64,000 nt of DNA from Owenweeksia sp. Lineage in GTDB: Bacteria > Bacteroidota > Bacteroidia > Flavobacteriales > Schleiferiaceae. The DNA lies in assembly GCA_002695025.1 (NCBI GenBank), contig NZNV01000001.1, forward strand, positions 186,001-250,000, in the 5' to 3' direction. The notes under the pieces were generated by a model. It worked only from the letters and a program-made list of their open reading frames with translations, made no database searches and had not been told where the DNA came from. How positions within the stretch are numbered: the stretch's first letter is position 1; every line of letters starts with the position of its first letter. The position numbers were made by a program, and so were the translations under genes. Shown here piece after piece: positions 36,607 through 44,912 of the stretch.

Positions 36607-38226
36607 ATGCGTTACGCTTTATTCATTTTAGGAATGTGCTGGCTGCTGGCCTGTTCAGGCCCGGCAGAGTATGATAATTCCCTGATCTTTCGCTATAATG
36701 AGTCGGCCGGCATTACTTCCCTGGACCCGGCTTTTTCACGAAACCAGGCCAATATCTGGGCCGTAAACCAACTATTCAACGGGCTGGTGCAAATGGATAA
36801 TGATCTTCGTGTACAAGCCTGCATAGCTCGTTCCTGGTCTGTGAGTGACAGTGGAACTACCTATACCTTTAATTTGCGCAAGGATGTACGGTTCCATGAT
36901 GATGCATGTTTTTCAGATCAGGGGCAGCGCCAGGTCCGGTCCGGTGATTTCCTCTACAGCTTTGAGCGTTTACGTTCGGCAGAACTGGCGGCTCCCGGAA
37001 GCTGGGTATTTCAGAAAGTAAAAGCATTTTCAGCGCCCGATGATACCACATTTGTTATTCACCTGAGTGAACCCTTTCCTCCCTTTCTCAGTCTGCTGTC
37101 TATGAAATACTGTTCCGTAATACCGGAAGAAGCGGTGGCGTATTATGGTACAAACTTCAGGGAGCACCCGGTGGGTACCGGCCCTTTTTATTTTAAGATA
37201 TGGGTGGAGAATGAAAAACTGGTAATGCGCAGGAATGAGGACTATTTTGAAACCGATAGTGCCGGGAAACGCTTACCATACCTGGAGTCTGTTGCGGTTA
37301 CCTTTATTCCCGATAAACAATCAGCCTTTCTGGAATTTGTAAAGGGCCGCCTGGACCTGGTTTCAGGTATTGACGCCTCCTACAAGGATGAGTTGCTTAC
37401 CTTCAGTGGTGAGTTGCAGCCTAAATACCAGGATCGTTTTAAAGTGTACCGTCAACCTTATCTTAACACGGAATACCTGGCCTTCCTGGTGGATTCCTCA
37501 GAGGGAAGTTCCGCACAAAAAATCCTTTTAAACCCCAAGGTCCGGCAGGCTATCAATTATGGATTTGATCGCAGAAAAATGATGCGGTACCTCAGGAATA
37601 ATATCGGAACTCCCGCAGAGGCAGGGATGATACCCAAAGGACTGATGGCGTATGATACCAGTCGTATACCGGGCTATTCCTATCAGCCGGAAAAGGCGGC
37701 CAGGCTCCTGGAGGAGGCTGGACTTCCCCGGGGCAATGGTTTACCAGAGATTACCTTGCAGACTAACCCTTCCTACCTGGATATTTGTGAATACATTCAG
37801 GGAGAAGTAGCCGCTTTAGGGATACGGCTCAACGTGGAGGTTATCCCCCCATCTACTTTGAGGCAGGCCATTGCCACTTCCAAAGTGCCTTTTTTCCGGG
37901 CTAGCTGGATAGGCGATTATCCTGATGCGGAGAATTATCTTTCATTGTTCTATTCCGAGAACTGGACCCCCAACGGGCCCAACTACAGCCATTTTAAAAA
38001 TGCCACTTTTGATACCTGGTACCGCAAAGCAGCTTCGGAAACCAACGATAGTCTACGCATAAGACTGTATCAGAAGATGGATAGCCTGGTTATGGCCGAG
38101 GCACCGGTTGTGCCATTGTATTACGACCAGGTACTTCGGTTTTATCCCTTGAATATCCATGGGCTGCAGGGCAATGCTATGAACTTGCTCGATTTGAAAG
38201 GGGTAAGGAAATCAGGTACTCTTTGA
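36607..38226 (+). CDS. Dipeptide/oligopeptide ABC transporter substrate-binding lipoprotein
   Basis: A 539-residue extracytoplasmic binding protein (SBP_bac_5 family, DppA/OppA type) with a lipobox (LLAC, Cys about residue 16) that anchors it to a membrane. Characteristic are the N-terminal EYDNSLIFRYNESAGITSLDPAFSRNQANIWAVNQLFNGLVQMD, KDVRFHDDA, GTGPFYFKIW and VRQAINYGFDRRKMM. No permease or ATPase gene is next to it, so it is an orphan. ATG at 36607 is preferred over the in-frame TTG at 36601, because the -7 promoter element occupies the latter. Confidence 0.92.
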   Translation: MRYALFILGMCWLLACSGPAEYDNSLIFRYNESAGITSLDPAFSRNQANIWAVNQLFNGLVQMDNDLRVQACIARSWSVSDSGTTYTFNLRKDVRFHDDACFSDQGQRQVRSGDFLYSFERLRSAELAAPGSWVFQKVKAFSAPDDTTFVIHLSEPFPPFLSLLSMKYCSVIPEEAVAYYGTNFREHPVGTGPFYFKIWVENEKLVMRRNEDYFETDSAGKRLPYLESVAVTFIPDKQSAFLEFVKGRLDLVSGIDASYKDELLTFSGELQPKYQDRFKVYRQPYLNTEYLAFLVDSSEGSSAQKILLNPKVRQAINYGFDRRKMMRYLRNNIGTPAEAGMIPKGLMAYDTSRIPGYSYQPEKAARLLEEAGLPRGNGLPEITLQTNPSYLDICEYIQGEVAALGIRLNVEVIPPSTLRQAIATSKVPFFRASWIGDYPDAENYLSLFYSENWTPNGPNYSHFKNATFDTWYRKAASETNDSLRIRLYQKMDSLVMAEAPVVPLYYDQVLRFYPLNIHGLQGNAMNLLDLKGVRKSGTL

Positions 38227-38531
38227 AATATCAAAACCCCTGAAAGAATCATGATCTTTCTAGAGGTTTTGACAGAGTAGAGAGTAGAGTGAACTTTAAT
38301 ACTTTAAAAACAGGTCAGCCCAACCTTTTAAGCAGAACTGACCCGGATGTAAACAGACTCTTAGCAACGAGTTTTGCTTGGAATCCCTGCTATAAGAGAT
38401 CTGGTTAATTGGCTGCATGAAGATAAGAATACGCCTTCAATTAATTGATTTTCTGAAAGTTGTATATAGGCGGTTTTTAGTGAAACGACCAAAATCTTTA
38501 GTTATCCGCCTTTAATTTTTAGTGTATGGAA
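38227..38531. other. Convergent 305-base intergenic region with three dyads
   Basis: No convincing ORF. TCAAAACC (38231-38238) pairs with GGTTTTGA (38265-38272) with an inner GAAAGA/TCTTTC stem, forming a likely terminator-like hairpin for the peptide-binding gene. GGTCAG (38313-38318) pairs with CTGACC (38338-38343). AGGCGG and CCGCCT (about 38468-38511) form a third dyad that may end the antiporter transcript from the other side. A short AGAGTAG repeat occurs at 38275-38290. I see no motif for a known RNA. Confidence 0.45.
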
Positions 38532-39974
38532 TTAACGGTAAGCCTGGACCAACCTGCGTATCTTGATGTTGAATATGGCAAAGATGAGGGTCATCAGGGG
38601 GCTTAACAGGTTGAAAAAAGCAAAGGGTAAATAAGCCAAAGTGTTTACACCTAAAACCCCGCTTTGGTAGGCCCCGCAGGTATTCCACGGCACCAGCACC
38701 GAAGTAACGGTGCCACTGTCTTCCAGTGTACGGCTGAGGTTTTCCGGAGCAAGCCCTCTTTTGCGGTAGGCATCGGCATACATCCGCCCGGGAACCACAA
38801 TGGCCAGATACTGGTCGGAAGCCGTAACGTTAATCATCAAACAAGTGCCCATGGTAGTGGCAATAAGGGAAGCCGTTTTGTGTGCCATTTTCAGCAATGA
38901 TCTGCTGATTACTTCCAAAAAGCCGCAGGCTTCCATAACTCCACCAAACACCATGGCCGAAATGATCAGCCAGATGGTACCCAACATTCCCGCCATTCCG
39001 CTGGAGTTAAGCAGTTCCACCAAAATGGGGTGTTCAGCATGAATGGTCATATCAACTGTAAGGGAGTTCATAATGAGGCGATACGCTGTTTCCATGTCCA
39101 GGTAGCCGGTTTCACTCATGGAAGCTAAAAGATCACCCTGGAAGATCAAGGCGCACAAAGCCCCGGCCAGCGTGCCGATCAGAATAGCCGGCAATGCGGG
39201 CATCTTACGGATAATAAGTAGGATTACCAGGGCCGGTACCGTAAAGAGCCAGGGTGTTAAATTGAAAGTGCTGCGCAACTCACTCAGCAAAGGTTCTATA
39301 TCGTTAACGGAACCTGAAGAGCTGAGGCTCAAGCTCAGGATCACAAAAATAATAATGGTGATGGTAAAGGACGGAATAGTGGTGAGTAGCATATAACGTA
39401 TATGCGTAAAAAGATCAGTCCCTGCCATAGCCGGAGCCAGGTTGGTGGTATCCGAAAGAGGGGAGATCTTATCCCCGAAATAAGCCCCGGAGATCACGGC
39501 TCCTGCTACCATTGCTTCCGAGATACCAATGGCTTTCCCAATGCCGATAAGGGCAATACCTACTGTAGCTGAAGTACTCCAGCTGCTTCCGGTAGCCAGG
39601 CTTACCAAGGCGCAGATGATAGCTGCTGCCGGCAAAAAGATCTCAGGGTTCAATATCTGAAGTCCATAGTAAATCATGGCCGGCACAATACCGCTGATCA
39701 TCCAGGAACCCGCCAGGGCTCCTATCATAAGGAGGATGAGGATTGCGTTGGTGGTGCTGGTAACACTTTTCTCTATTCCGGCCAGTATCTCCTCCCAGGA
39801 AAAGCCCTGGGAAATACCGAGTACGGCCGCCACGGCTCCGGATAAAAGCAATATGAACTGGTTGGAACCGGAAAGAGCATCGTCCCCGAATACCAGTATC
39901 ACGTTAATACTCAGCAGGGCTACCAGGAAAATAACGGGAATAAGCGCGATCCATAACCGCGGTTCTTTCTTCAT
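38532..39974 (-). CDS. nhaC: NhaC-family Na+/H+ antiporter
   Basis: A 480-residue inner-membrane antiporter with about 11-13 helices. It matches NhaC and malate/lactate antiporter relatives: LLMIGALAGSWMISGIVPAMIYYGLQIL, LATGSSWSTSATVGIALIGIGKAIGI, GAVISGAYFGDKISPLSDTTNLAPAMAGTDLFTHIRYML, and late TASDQYLAIVVPGRMYADAYRKRGL with NLSRTLEDSGTVTSVLVPWNTCG. The acidic residues in GDKISPLSDTTNLAP are the conserved core. Its physiological role is sodium and pH homeostasis. The sequence alone does not exclude a lactate/malate exchange variant. Confidence 0.93.
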   Translation of the reverse strand: MKKEPRLWIALIPVIFLVALLSINVILVFGDDALSGSNQFILLLSGAVAAVLGISQGFSWEEILAGIEKSVTSTTNAILILLMIGALAGSWMISGIVPAMIYYGLQILNPEIFLPAAAIICALVSLATGSSWSTSATVGIALIGIGKAIGISEAMVAGAVISGAYFGDKISPLSDTTNLAPAMAGTDLFTHIRYMLLTTIPSFTITIIIFVILSLSLSSSGSVNDIEPLLSELRSTFNLTPWLFTVPALVILLIIRKMPALPAILIGTLAGALCALIFQGDLLASMSETGYLDMETAYRLIMNSLTVDMTIHAEHPILVELLNSSGMAGMLGTIWLIISAMVFGGVMEACGFLEVISRSLLKMAHKTASLIATTMGTCLMINVTASDQYLAIVVPGRMYADAYRKRGLAPENLSRTLEDSGTVTSVLVPWNTCGAYQSGVLGVNTLAYLPFAFFNLLSPLMTLIFAIFNIKIRRLVQAYR

Positions 39975-40007
39975 AAGGCCGGATTTACGGCCTAAGTTTA
40001 CGAAGAT

Positions 40008-40595
40008 TTAGCGACTTCCGAAGAGGGGAAGCCTTTCATAAATAAGATGAGTGGGCAGGCCCATTACTGTAAAAAAGGAACCTTCAATGGCGGTAATACC
40101 TGTCATACCGATCCATCCCTGTATGCCGTAGGCTCCGGCCTTGTCAAAGGGTTTGCAGGTTTGTATGTAATAACGGATGTCTTCATCGCTGAGCTCCCGG
40201 AAATGAACTCTCACAGTATCGCTGAAGATTTCCCTATGCCCGGTAGACTGCAGACAAACAGCCGTAATAACCTCGTGTTTCTTCCCCGATAATTGTTTCA
40301 GCATACGGTAAGCCTCTGCCTCGTCTGCGGCTTTTTCGAGCGACTTTCCGTTACACCATACCACGGTATCCGAGGTCAGAAGTATTTCGTCCGGGCGAAG
40401 GGTGGCAGATAGGGCATCTGCTTTTTGTCCAGCCAGGTATTCGGCTATGGCAGAACCTTCCAGACCTTCTGGATAGGTTTCTTCAATAGATTGTATGCGT
40501 ACAATGAATTCCAATCCCATTTGCTTCAGTAGCTCCTGCCTGCGTGGGGATTTGGAGGCGAGTACCAGTTTTTTACCGGCCGGAATGATCTGCAT
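40008..40595 (-). CDS. maf: Maf-like nucleotide pyrophosphatase
   Basis: A 195-residue house-cleaning enzyme that hydrolyses non-canonical or pyrimidine nucleoside triphosphates to monophosphates. Family motifs are LASKSPRRQELLKQMGLEF (N-terminal), Glu in SIEETYPEGL, LTSDTVVWCNGKSLEKA, and the C-terminal AYGIQGWIGMTGITAIEGSFFTVMGLP. It is the third of a head-to-tail set with prenyltransferase and KdsC-like genes; its start overlaps the prenyltransferase stop by one base. Substrate preference (dTTP/UTP versus m7GTP) is not certain. Confidence 0.95.
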   Translation of the reverse strand: MQIIPAGKKLVLASKSPRRQELLKQMGLEFIVRIQSIEETYPEGLEGSAIAEYLAGQKADALSATLRPDEILLTSDTVVWCNGKSLEKAADEAEAYRMLKQLSGKKHEVITAVCLQSTGHREIFSDTVRVHFRELSDEDIRYYIQTCKPFDKAGAYGIQGWIGMTGITAIEGSFFTVMGLPTHLIYERLPLFGSR

Positions 40596-41515
40596 TACCA
40601 GTTGAATTTTAGAACGAGGGTGAATATTACCATGGAAAGTATGCCCGTTAGCATGATGATCTTGGTAAGAGTACTTGCCTTTTTAAAGTCTGCCGGGGTT
40701 TTGGATTTAATAACCAGGTAGATCAGGTAAAGAAGCGGAAGGTTTACAAAAAGCATAATATAAATGGCCGAAACGTGATCACTCGCAAAGAGGTATACAT
40801 CGTAAAAGCCTGTAAAACTAAGCATGACCAATATCAAAATGATGATCACGTAACGCACTTGCCGGGGCCCCAGGATCACAGCGAGGGTGCGGTACCCATG
40901 CCTGGCATCCCCCTGGTAATCTTCGGCATCCTTAATCATCTCCCGGATAAAATTGCTCCAGAAGGCAAATAATGCGTAAGCCGATACTACCTCCACGGCA
41001 GCGCGTACTATATCCCGGTTTTCATCCGTAACCGCAGGAACAAGGTCAAACAAGGCTACCAGGGCTACAGGAAGAGCTGTTAACAAAGATACCAGCACAT
41101 TTCCTATTATGGCTCTTTTTTTAAGGTCAACCGAGTAGAAATACAACAAAGCAATGGCAATAAGCGGTAGCATCCACAGTCCGGGCATACCCGCTGCTTT
41201 AGCCACTAGGTACCCGGTAAACAAGGCCAGTATATTCAGCCCGAAATAGATCTGCCAGGCTACTGAATCGGGAAAAGCCTTGCCCACCGTAACGCGCTGG
41301 GGCTTATTGTGCTCATCCACTGAAACATCCAGTATATCGTTGATCACATAGCCCGCAGCAGCCAGGCTGATACTGCATAGTACCCCGTAAAAGTATTGCA
41401 AGTGGTTCAGTACATGGGGAATGTCCAGACTTTCGGTGATCATAAACCGGATGAGGTATTGTACAAAAACGATCATCAAAAGGTTGGGCCAGCGTATGAG
41501 TTTCAGTAGCGCCAT
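40595..41515 (-). CDS. UbiA-family prenyltransferase (GGGP-transferase-like)
   Basis: A 306-residue inner-membrane protein with about nine helices and both prenyl-diphosphate-binding aspartate motifs: NDILDVSVDEHNKPQRVTVGK (about residues 63-83) and KDAEDYQGDARHGYRTLAV (about 195-213). Bacteroidota members next to maf and a KdsC-like gene are usually called geranylgeranylglycerol-phosphate geranylgeranyltransferase, an archaeal-lipid-type activity that is largely unproven in bacteria. Quinone or heme prenylation remain possible. The start lies 1 base past the upstream gene's stop. Confidence 0.88.
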   Translation of the reverse strand: MALLKLIRWPNLLMIVFVQYLIRFMITESLDIPHVLNHLQYFYGVLCSISLAAAGYVINDILDVSVDEHNKPQRVTVGKAFPDSVAWQIYFGLNILALFTGYLVAKAAGMPGLWMLPLIAIALLYFYSVDLKKRAIIGNVLVSLLTALPVALVALFDLVPAVTDENRDIVRAAVEVVSAYALFAFWSNFIREMIKDAEDYQGDARHGYRTLAVILGPRQVRYVIIILILVMLSFTGFYDVYLFASDHVSAIYIMLFVNLPLLYLIYLVIKSKTPADFKKASTLTKIIMLTGILSMVIFTLVLKFNW

Positions 41516-41516
41516 C

Positions 41517-42050
41517 TTACCATTTAAAATCTTCGTTCAACATCCAGTTATCCTGTAGCTTTAAAGTTTGCTCTATCACATCGCGCACGCAGCCTTCACC
41601 GCCTTTTTTAGACGAGACATAATGAGCAATGGATTTTACTTCCGGAGCGGCATCAGCCGGAGCGGCAGCAATACCCGCTTTCTGCATCACCGGGTAGTCA
41701 GGGATGTCGTCTCCCATATACAGGATGTTCTCGGGTTGGAGGTTATCATACTCATATACGGCCAGCAGGTCTTTCCATGCTTCCATCTTATCGCTGGCAT
41801 TCATATAAATGTCAGTGAGGCCCATACGCTGGAAGCCCGTTTTGGCATTATTGCAATACCCCCCGGAAATAATAGCAACGATATATCCCTTTTTTCGGGC
41901 CAGTTGGAGGGCATAACTGTCTTTACTGTTGAAATGACGAATGGGTTGTCCGCCATCACCCAATTGGAAAACCCCGTTGGTGAGAACTCCGTCCATGTCA
42001 AAAACAAAAGCGCGGATGTGGTGAAGTAATTCCTTATAATTCTTTGTCAT
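41517..42050 (-). CDS. kdsC: KdsC-like HAD phosphatase (KDO-8-phosphate phosphatase)
   Basis: A 177-residue HAD-superfamily C0-type phosphatase. The catalytic loop FVFDMDGVLTNG carries the two Asp residues, and the fourth motif reads YMGDDIPDYPVMQKAGIAAAPADAAPEVK. It has no cap domain, as in KdsC, which makes KDO for the LPS core. Related members act on N-acylneuraminate-9-phosphate or other sugars, so substrate is likely but not certain. The 5' end overlaps the DUF2520 gene by 17 bases. Confidence 0.88.
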   Translation of the reverse strand: MTKNYKELLHHIRAFVFDMDGVLTNGVFQLGDGGQPIRHFNSKDSYALQLARKKGYIVAIISGGYCNNAKTGFQRMGLTDIYMNASDKMEAWKDLLAVYEYDNLQPENILYMGDDIPDYPVMQKAGIAAAPADAAPEVKSIAHYVSSKKGGEGCVRDVIEQTLKLQDNWMLNEDFKW

Positions 42051-42789
42051 GCCTCTTTTGAATGCTTTGCGTCATTATGTTATAGATCTCCAGGGTATCC
42101 TGGTTGCTGATCATTTTCTGGTGTTGGTGTATTGTATTCTGGTCTTTTCGTACGGCCGGACCAGTTTGCATTTTAGCAGGATGGTCTTTTCCCAGGCGAC
42201 TTACACTTTGCAGTAGTAATGGTTTCAACAATTCAAAGTCAAGACCCGCTTTTGCCATTTCCAGGTAGGCCAGTTCATATAGGTGGTTGGAAAAATTCTG
42301 GGCCAGCACAGCCGCCAAATGTAAGACTTTGCGTTGTTCAGAGTCCACTTCGTAAGCTGTGGCGCCCATCGCTCGTGTAAGCTGTTTTAATAATTGCATG
42401 GTAAACTCATCTGTGGCCTCCAGGCAAAAGGGTATGCTGGTGAATGTGGGGTTTGTCCCCGCAGCCAGACTCATTAAAGGATACCAGATACCGCGGTGGG
42501 CGTGTTTATCAGAAAGATGGTGCAAAGGTGTGGCTCCCGAAACGTGTACTACCGGGGCATTTCCGACCCCAATAAACGTGCTGACTTCAGCAATAGCCTG
42601 GTCACTGACACAAATCACGATAAGGTCTGTAGTACCTTTGAGCGAGGCCAGTTTTTCCTGAAAAGATTTTGACGGACCCCTGTCCCTCGTCACGACTTTA
42701 ATATCGTAGTTATGTAGAGATAGGTTACGCTGCAGGTATTGCCCTACGCTGCCGTTTCCGATTATGGTGATATTTTGCAGAGCAATCAT
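42034..42789 (-). CDS. Rossmann-fold DUF2520-type oxidoreductase
   Basis: A 251-residue protein starting MIALQNITIIGNGSVGQYL, an N-terminal NAD(P)-binding Rossmann motif (GNGSVG). It has GTTDLIVICVSDQAIAEVS, VVHVSGATPLHHL, and a C-terminal helical DUF2520-like half (LHLAAVLAQNFSNHLYELAYLEMAKAGLDFELLKPLL). It resembles the F420-dependent or ketopantoate-reductase-like group. The open frame extends upstream to 42987 but those residues overlap the divergent gene's start and are not conserved in character, so I placed the start at the ATG at 42789. The function is not established. Confidence 0.85.
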   Translation of the reverse strand: MIALQNITIIGNGSVGQYLQRNLSLHNYDIKVVTRDRGPSKSFQEKLASLKGTTDLIVICVSDQAIAEVSTFIGVGNAPVVHVSGATPLHHLSDKHAHRGIWYPLMSLAAGTNPTFTSIPFCLEATDEFTMQLLKQLTRAMGATAYEVDSEQRKVLHLAAVLAQNFSNHLYELAYLEMAKAGLDFELLKPLLLQSVSRLGKDHPAKMQTGPAVRKDQNTIHQHQKMISNQDTLEIYNIMTQSIQKRHDKEL

Positions 42790-42903
42790 AGGCCAAAAAT
42801 AGAAAAGCTGTGATGAAACGTTGCCTAATTGCTTGTACCTTGCCTCGTAAAATTTTAATTTATTGCTTAGATTGCTACCCCTAGTACCCTGGCCATACTT
42901 AAA

Positions 42904-44853
42904 ATGAATATGAAAACTCTGTACATCAGGTTGTTGATGTTCCTTGCGGTGAGTATAACTGTAACCTCTTCGGTATACGGTGCACACTTGGTAGGGGGTG
43001 ATATTTCCTATGAATGTATGGGGAATAATAAATACCAGGTACGTCTTAGGGTCTATCGCGACTGCGCCAGCGGAGGAGCAGATTTTGACGAATTCGCTTT
43101 TATAGCGGTGTATGATGACGCCAGTAACCTTATAACTGAGTTACGAGTAAGTGGCCGGGGCCGTACACGGGTGCCGGATTCTACCGGTAATCCCTGTGTT
43201 ATTCCTCCTCCCGGCCTTTGTACCGAGTATTTTGATTATACAGATACCGTTACGCTGCCTCCCCGTCCGGGTGGCTACGTACTTACCTGGCAGCGCTGTT
43301 GCCGCAATGGTATTGTCAAAAATGTAGCATCTCCCAACTCGCTGGGCAGTACCTATACCGTTCAGATACCCAGCAATGATACCTTATGCAACAGCTCACC
43401 TTTTATAGAGAATGTACCCCCTATTGTATTGTGTAACAACCAGACTCTATCTATTCCCGTTAAGGTAAGAGATCGGGATGGGGACTCTCTTTATTATGAA
43501 TTATGCAACATATATCGGGGTGGGAATGTACCCGGAAGCCCTACTCCCTGTGTAGGAGACCCCGTGATCCCAAGGCCTCCTTGTCCACCACCGTACCGTG
43601 AAATTCCTTTCATCCCTCCTTACACAGCTAGTGACCCCATACCTTCTTCACCAGCCTTTACTATTGATCGACAAACCGGTATACTATCCGGTGTACCTAA
43701 TGAACCTGGAACGTATGTGGTGGGTATTTGTGTCAGCGACTATCACCAGGGACGATTGAAGAGTACGGTACGGCTGGATTACCAGTTTACCGTTACGGAC
43801 TGTATAAAAGCTACGGTAAGTGACATGCTTACACCCTTAGAAGATCCTACTATTCTCTGCGATGGCCTTACGGTTGACTTTACCTCGCAAAGTAATTCAG
43901 CGGATGTGTTCTGGGATTTTGGTGTACCGGGTGTTAACACCGATACTTCATCCCTGTTAAAGCCTACCTTTACCTTTCCTGGGCCAGGCGCTTACAAAGT
44001 CACCCTATACGCAGGAACCAAAAGCCCTTGCGGAGATACCACCGAATTTATTTTCAACGTAAGTAATCCTGTGCTCCCGGAGTTTTTCTGGACAGGACAA
44101 ACTTGTTTTGAGGCGCAGGCGGTGGATTTTAGACCGATAACCGGTTTCCCGGCCGGTACCACCTATCTCTGGGAGTTTGACAGTACGGCTGCTTTCCCCA
44201 CCTTTACACAACCAAATCCCCCTATACAAAGCTGGTCGGTTCCGGGAAAGCATTATATAAGCCTTTCTGTAAAAGTTGGTTTTTGTACCTATACCAAGCG
44301 AGACTCCATTGAAATAAGCTACCTCAGTGCTAATGTAGATGCTGGACCGAACCAGACTGTAAGCCTCGGTGAGTGGGCACGCTTAAGGGCCACTGGGGGC
44401 TCCGATTATTATTGGTATGCGGATGATGAGGTGGAGATGAGCAGCCGTATAACGGCTAATACACTGGCGCGTATGGAAGAGGTGGATACCGTAAAGTTCT
44501 ATGTTCGGGCACGGGACGAGTTTGGCTGCGAAGGTTTGGACTCTACCCTGGTATTTGTACTGAATGGTGATGCCCCTGGGCCTATCAACTTCTTTTCACC
44601 CAACGGGGATGGTGTTAATGATGAGTTTGACCTGAAGAGTATTAACCCGGATAATGCTTATTCCCTGGTTATTTTTAACCGCTGGGGTAGTGAGGTATGG
44701 TCCGTAAAAGAGTACCAGAATGATTGGTCCGGGGTGGATTATGGTTATAATGAATTGCCGGATGGCACTTATTACTACATTCTACATGATCAGGGAGAAG
44801 TGATCTACAAATCGGCCATTACTCTGATGCGCGATACCGATGGACGCCCCTGA
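42904..44853 (+). CDS. T9SS type B cargo protein with PKD domains
   Basis: A 649-residue surface protein with a signal peptide (ending VYGA, about residue 28) and an N-terminal domain (about 29-300) of the Bacteroidota family opening AHLVGGDISYECMGNNKYQVRLRVYRDC. Two PKD domains follow (about 310-480: FWDFGVPGVNTDTS, FTFPGPGAYKVTLYAGT; YLWEFDSTAAF, SWSVPGKHYISLSV), then an Ig-like module (DAGPNQTVSLGEWARLRATGG) and the gliding-motility-associated C-terminal domain (about 560-649: FFSPNGDGVNDEFDL, IFNRWGSEVW, LPDGTYYYIL). Its last ~170 residues parallel those of the gene at 20743. Type B cargo depends on T9SS and PorP/SprF partners. Confidence 0.92.
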   Translation: MNMKTLYIRLLMFLAVSITVTSSVYGAHLVGGDISYECMGNNKYQVRLRVYRDCASGGADFDEFAFIAVYDDASNLITELRVSGRGRTRVPDSTGNPCVIPPPGLCTEYFDYTDTVTLPPRPGGYVLTWQRCCRNGIVKNVASPNSLGSTYTVQIPSNDTLCNSSPFIENVPPIVLCNNQTLSIPVKVRDRDGDSLYYELCNIYRGGNVPGSPTPCVGDPVIPRPPCPPPYREIPFIPPYTASDPIPSSPAFTIDRQTGILSGVPNEPGTYVVGICVSDYHQGRLKSTVRLDYQFTVTDCIKATVSDMLTPLEDPTILCDGLTVDFTSQSNSADVFWDFGVPGVNTDTSSLLKPTFTFPGPGAYKVTLYAGTKSPCGDTTEFIFNVSNPVLPEFFWTGQTCFEAQAVDFRPITGFPAGTTYLWEFDSTAAFPTFTQPNPPIQSWSVPGKHYISLSVKVGFCTYTKRDSIEISYLSANVDAGPNQTVSLGEWARLRATGGSDYYWYADDEVEMSSRITANTLARMEEVDTVKFYVRARDEFGCEGLDSTLVFVLNGDAPGPINFFSPNGDGVNDEFDLKSINPDNAYSLVIFNRWGSEVWSVKEYQNDWSGVDYGYNELPDGTYYYILHDQGEVIYKSAITLMRDTDGRP

Positions 44854-44868
44854 TATGGATCTACCACG

Positions 44869-44876
44869 TATATTTG
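44869..44876 (+). promoter_or_regulatory. Candidate -7 element for the subtilisin gene
   Basis: TATATTTG fits TAnnTTTG and would place the transcript start near 44882, about 30 bases before the ATG at 44913. No TTG at the -33 distance is seen. Confidence 0.4.
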
Positions 44877-44912
44877 CAGGCGCATTTTTTTAAACTTTAA
44901 CCCAAAATCTTC

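Noticed and set aside
38227-38531. Possible insertion-sequence remnant
   Set aside because: The dyads are internal, no terminal inverted repeats with target duplication are seen, and no transposase fragment is readable.
42790-42987. Upstream extension of the DUF2520 gene
   Set aside because: It overlaps the start of the divergent type B cargo gene; the Rossmann motif begins right after the ATG at 42789.
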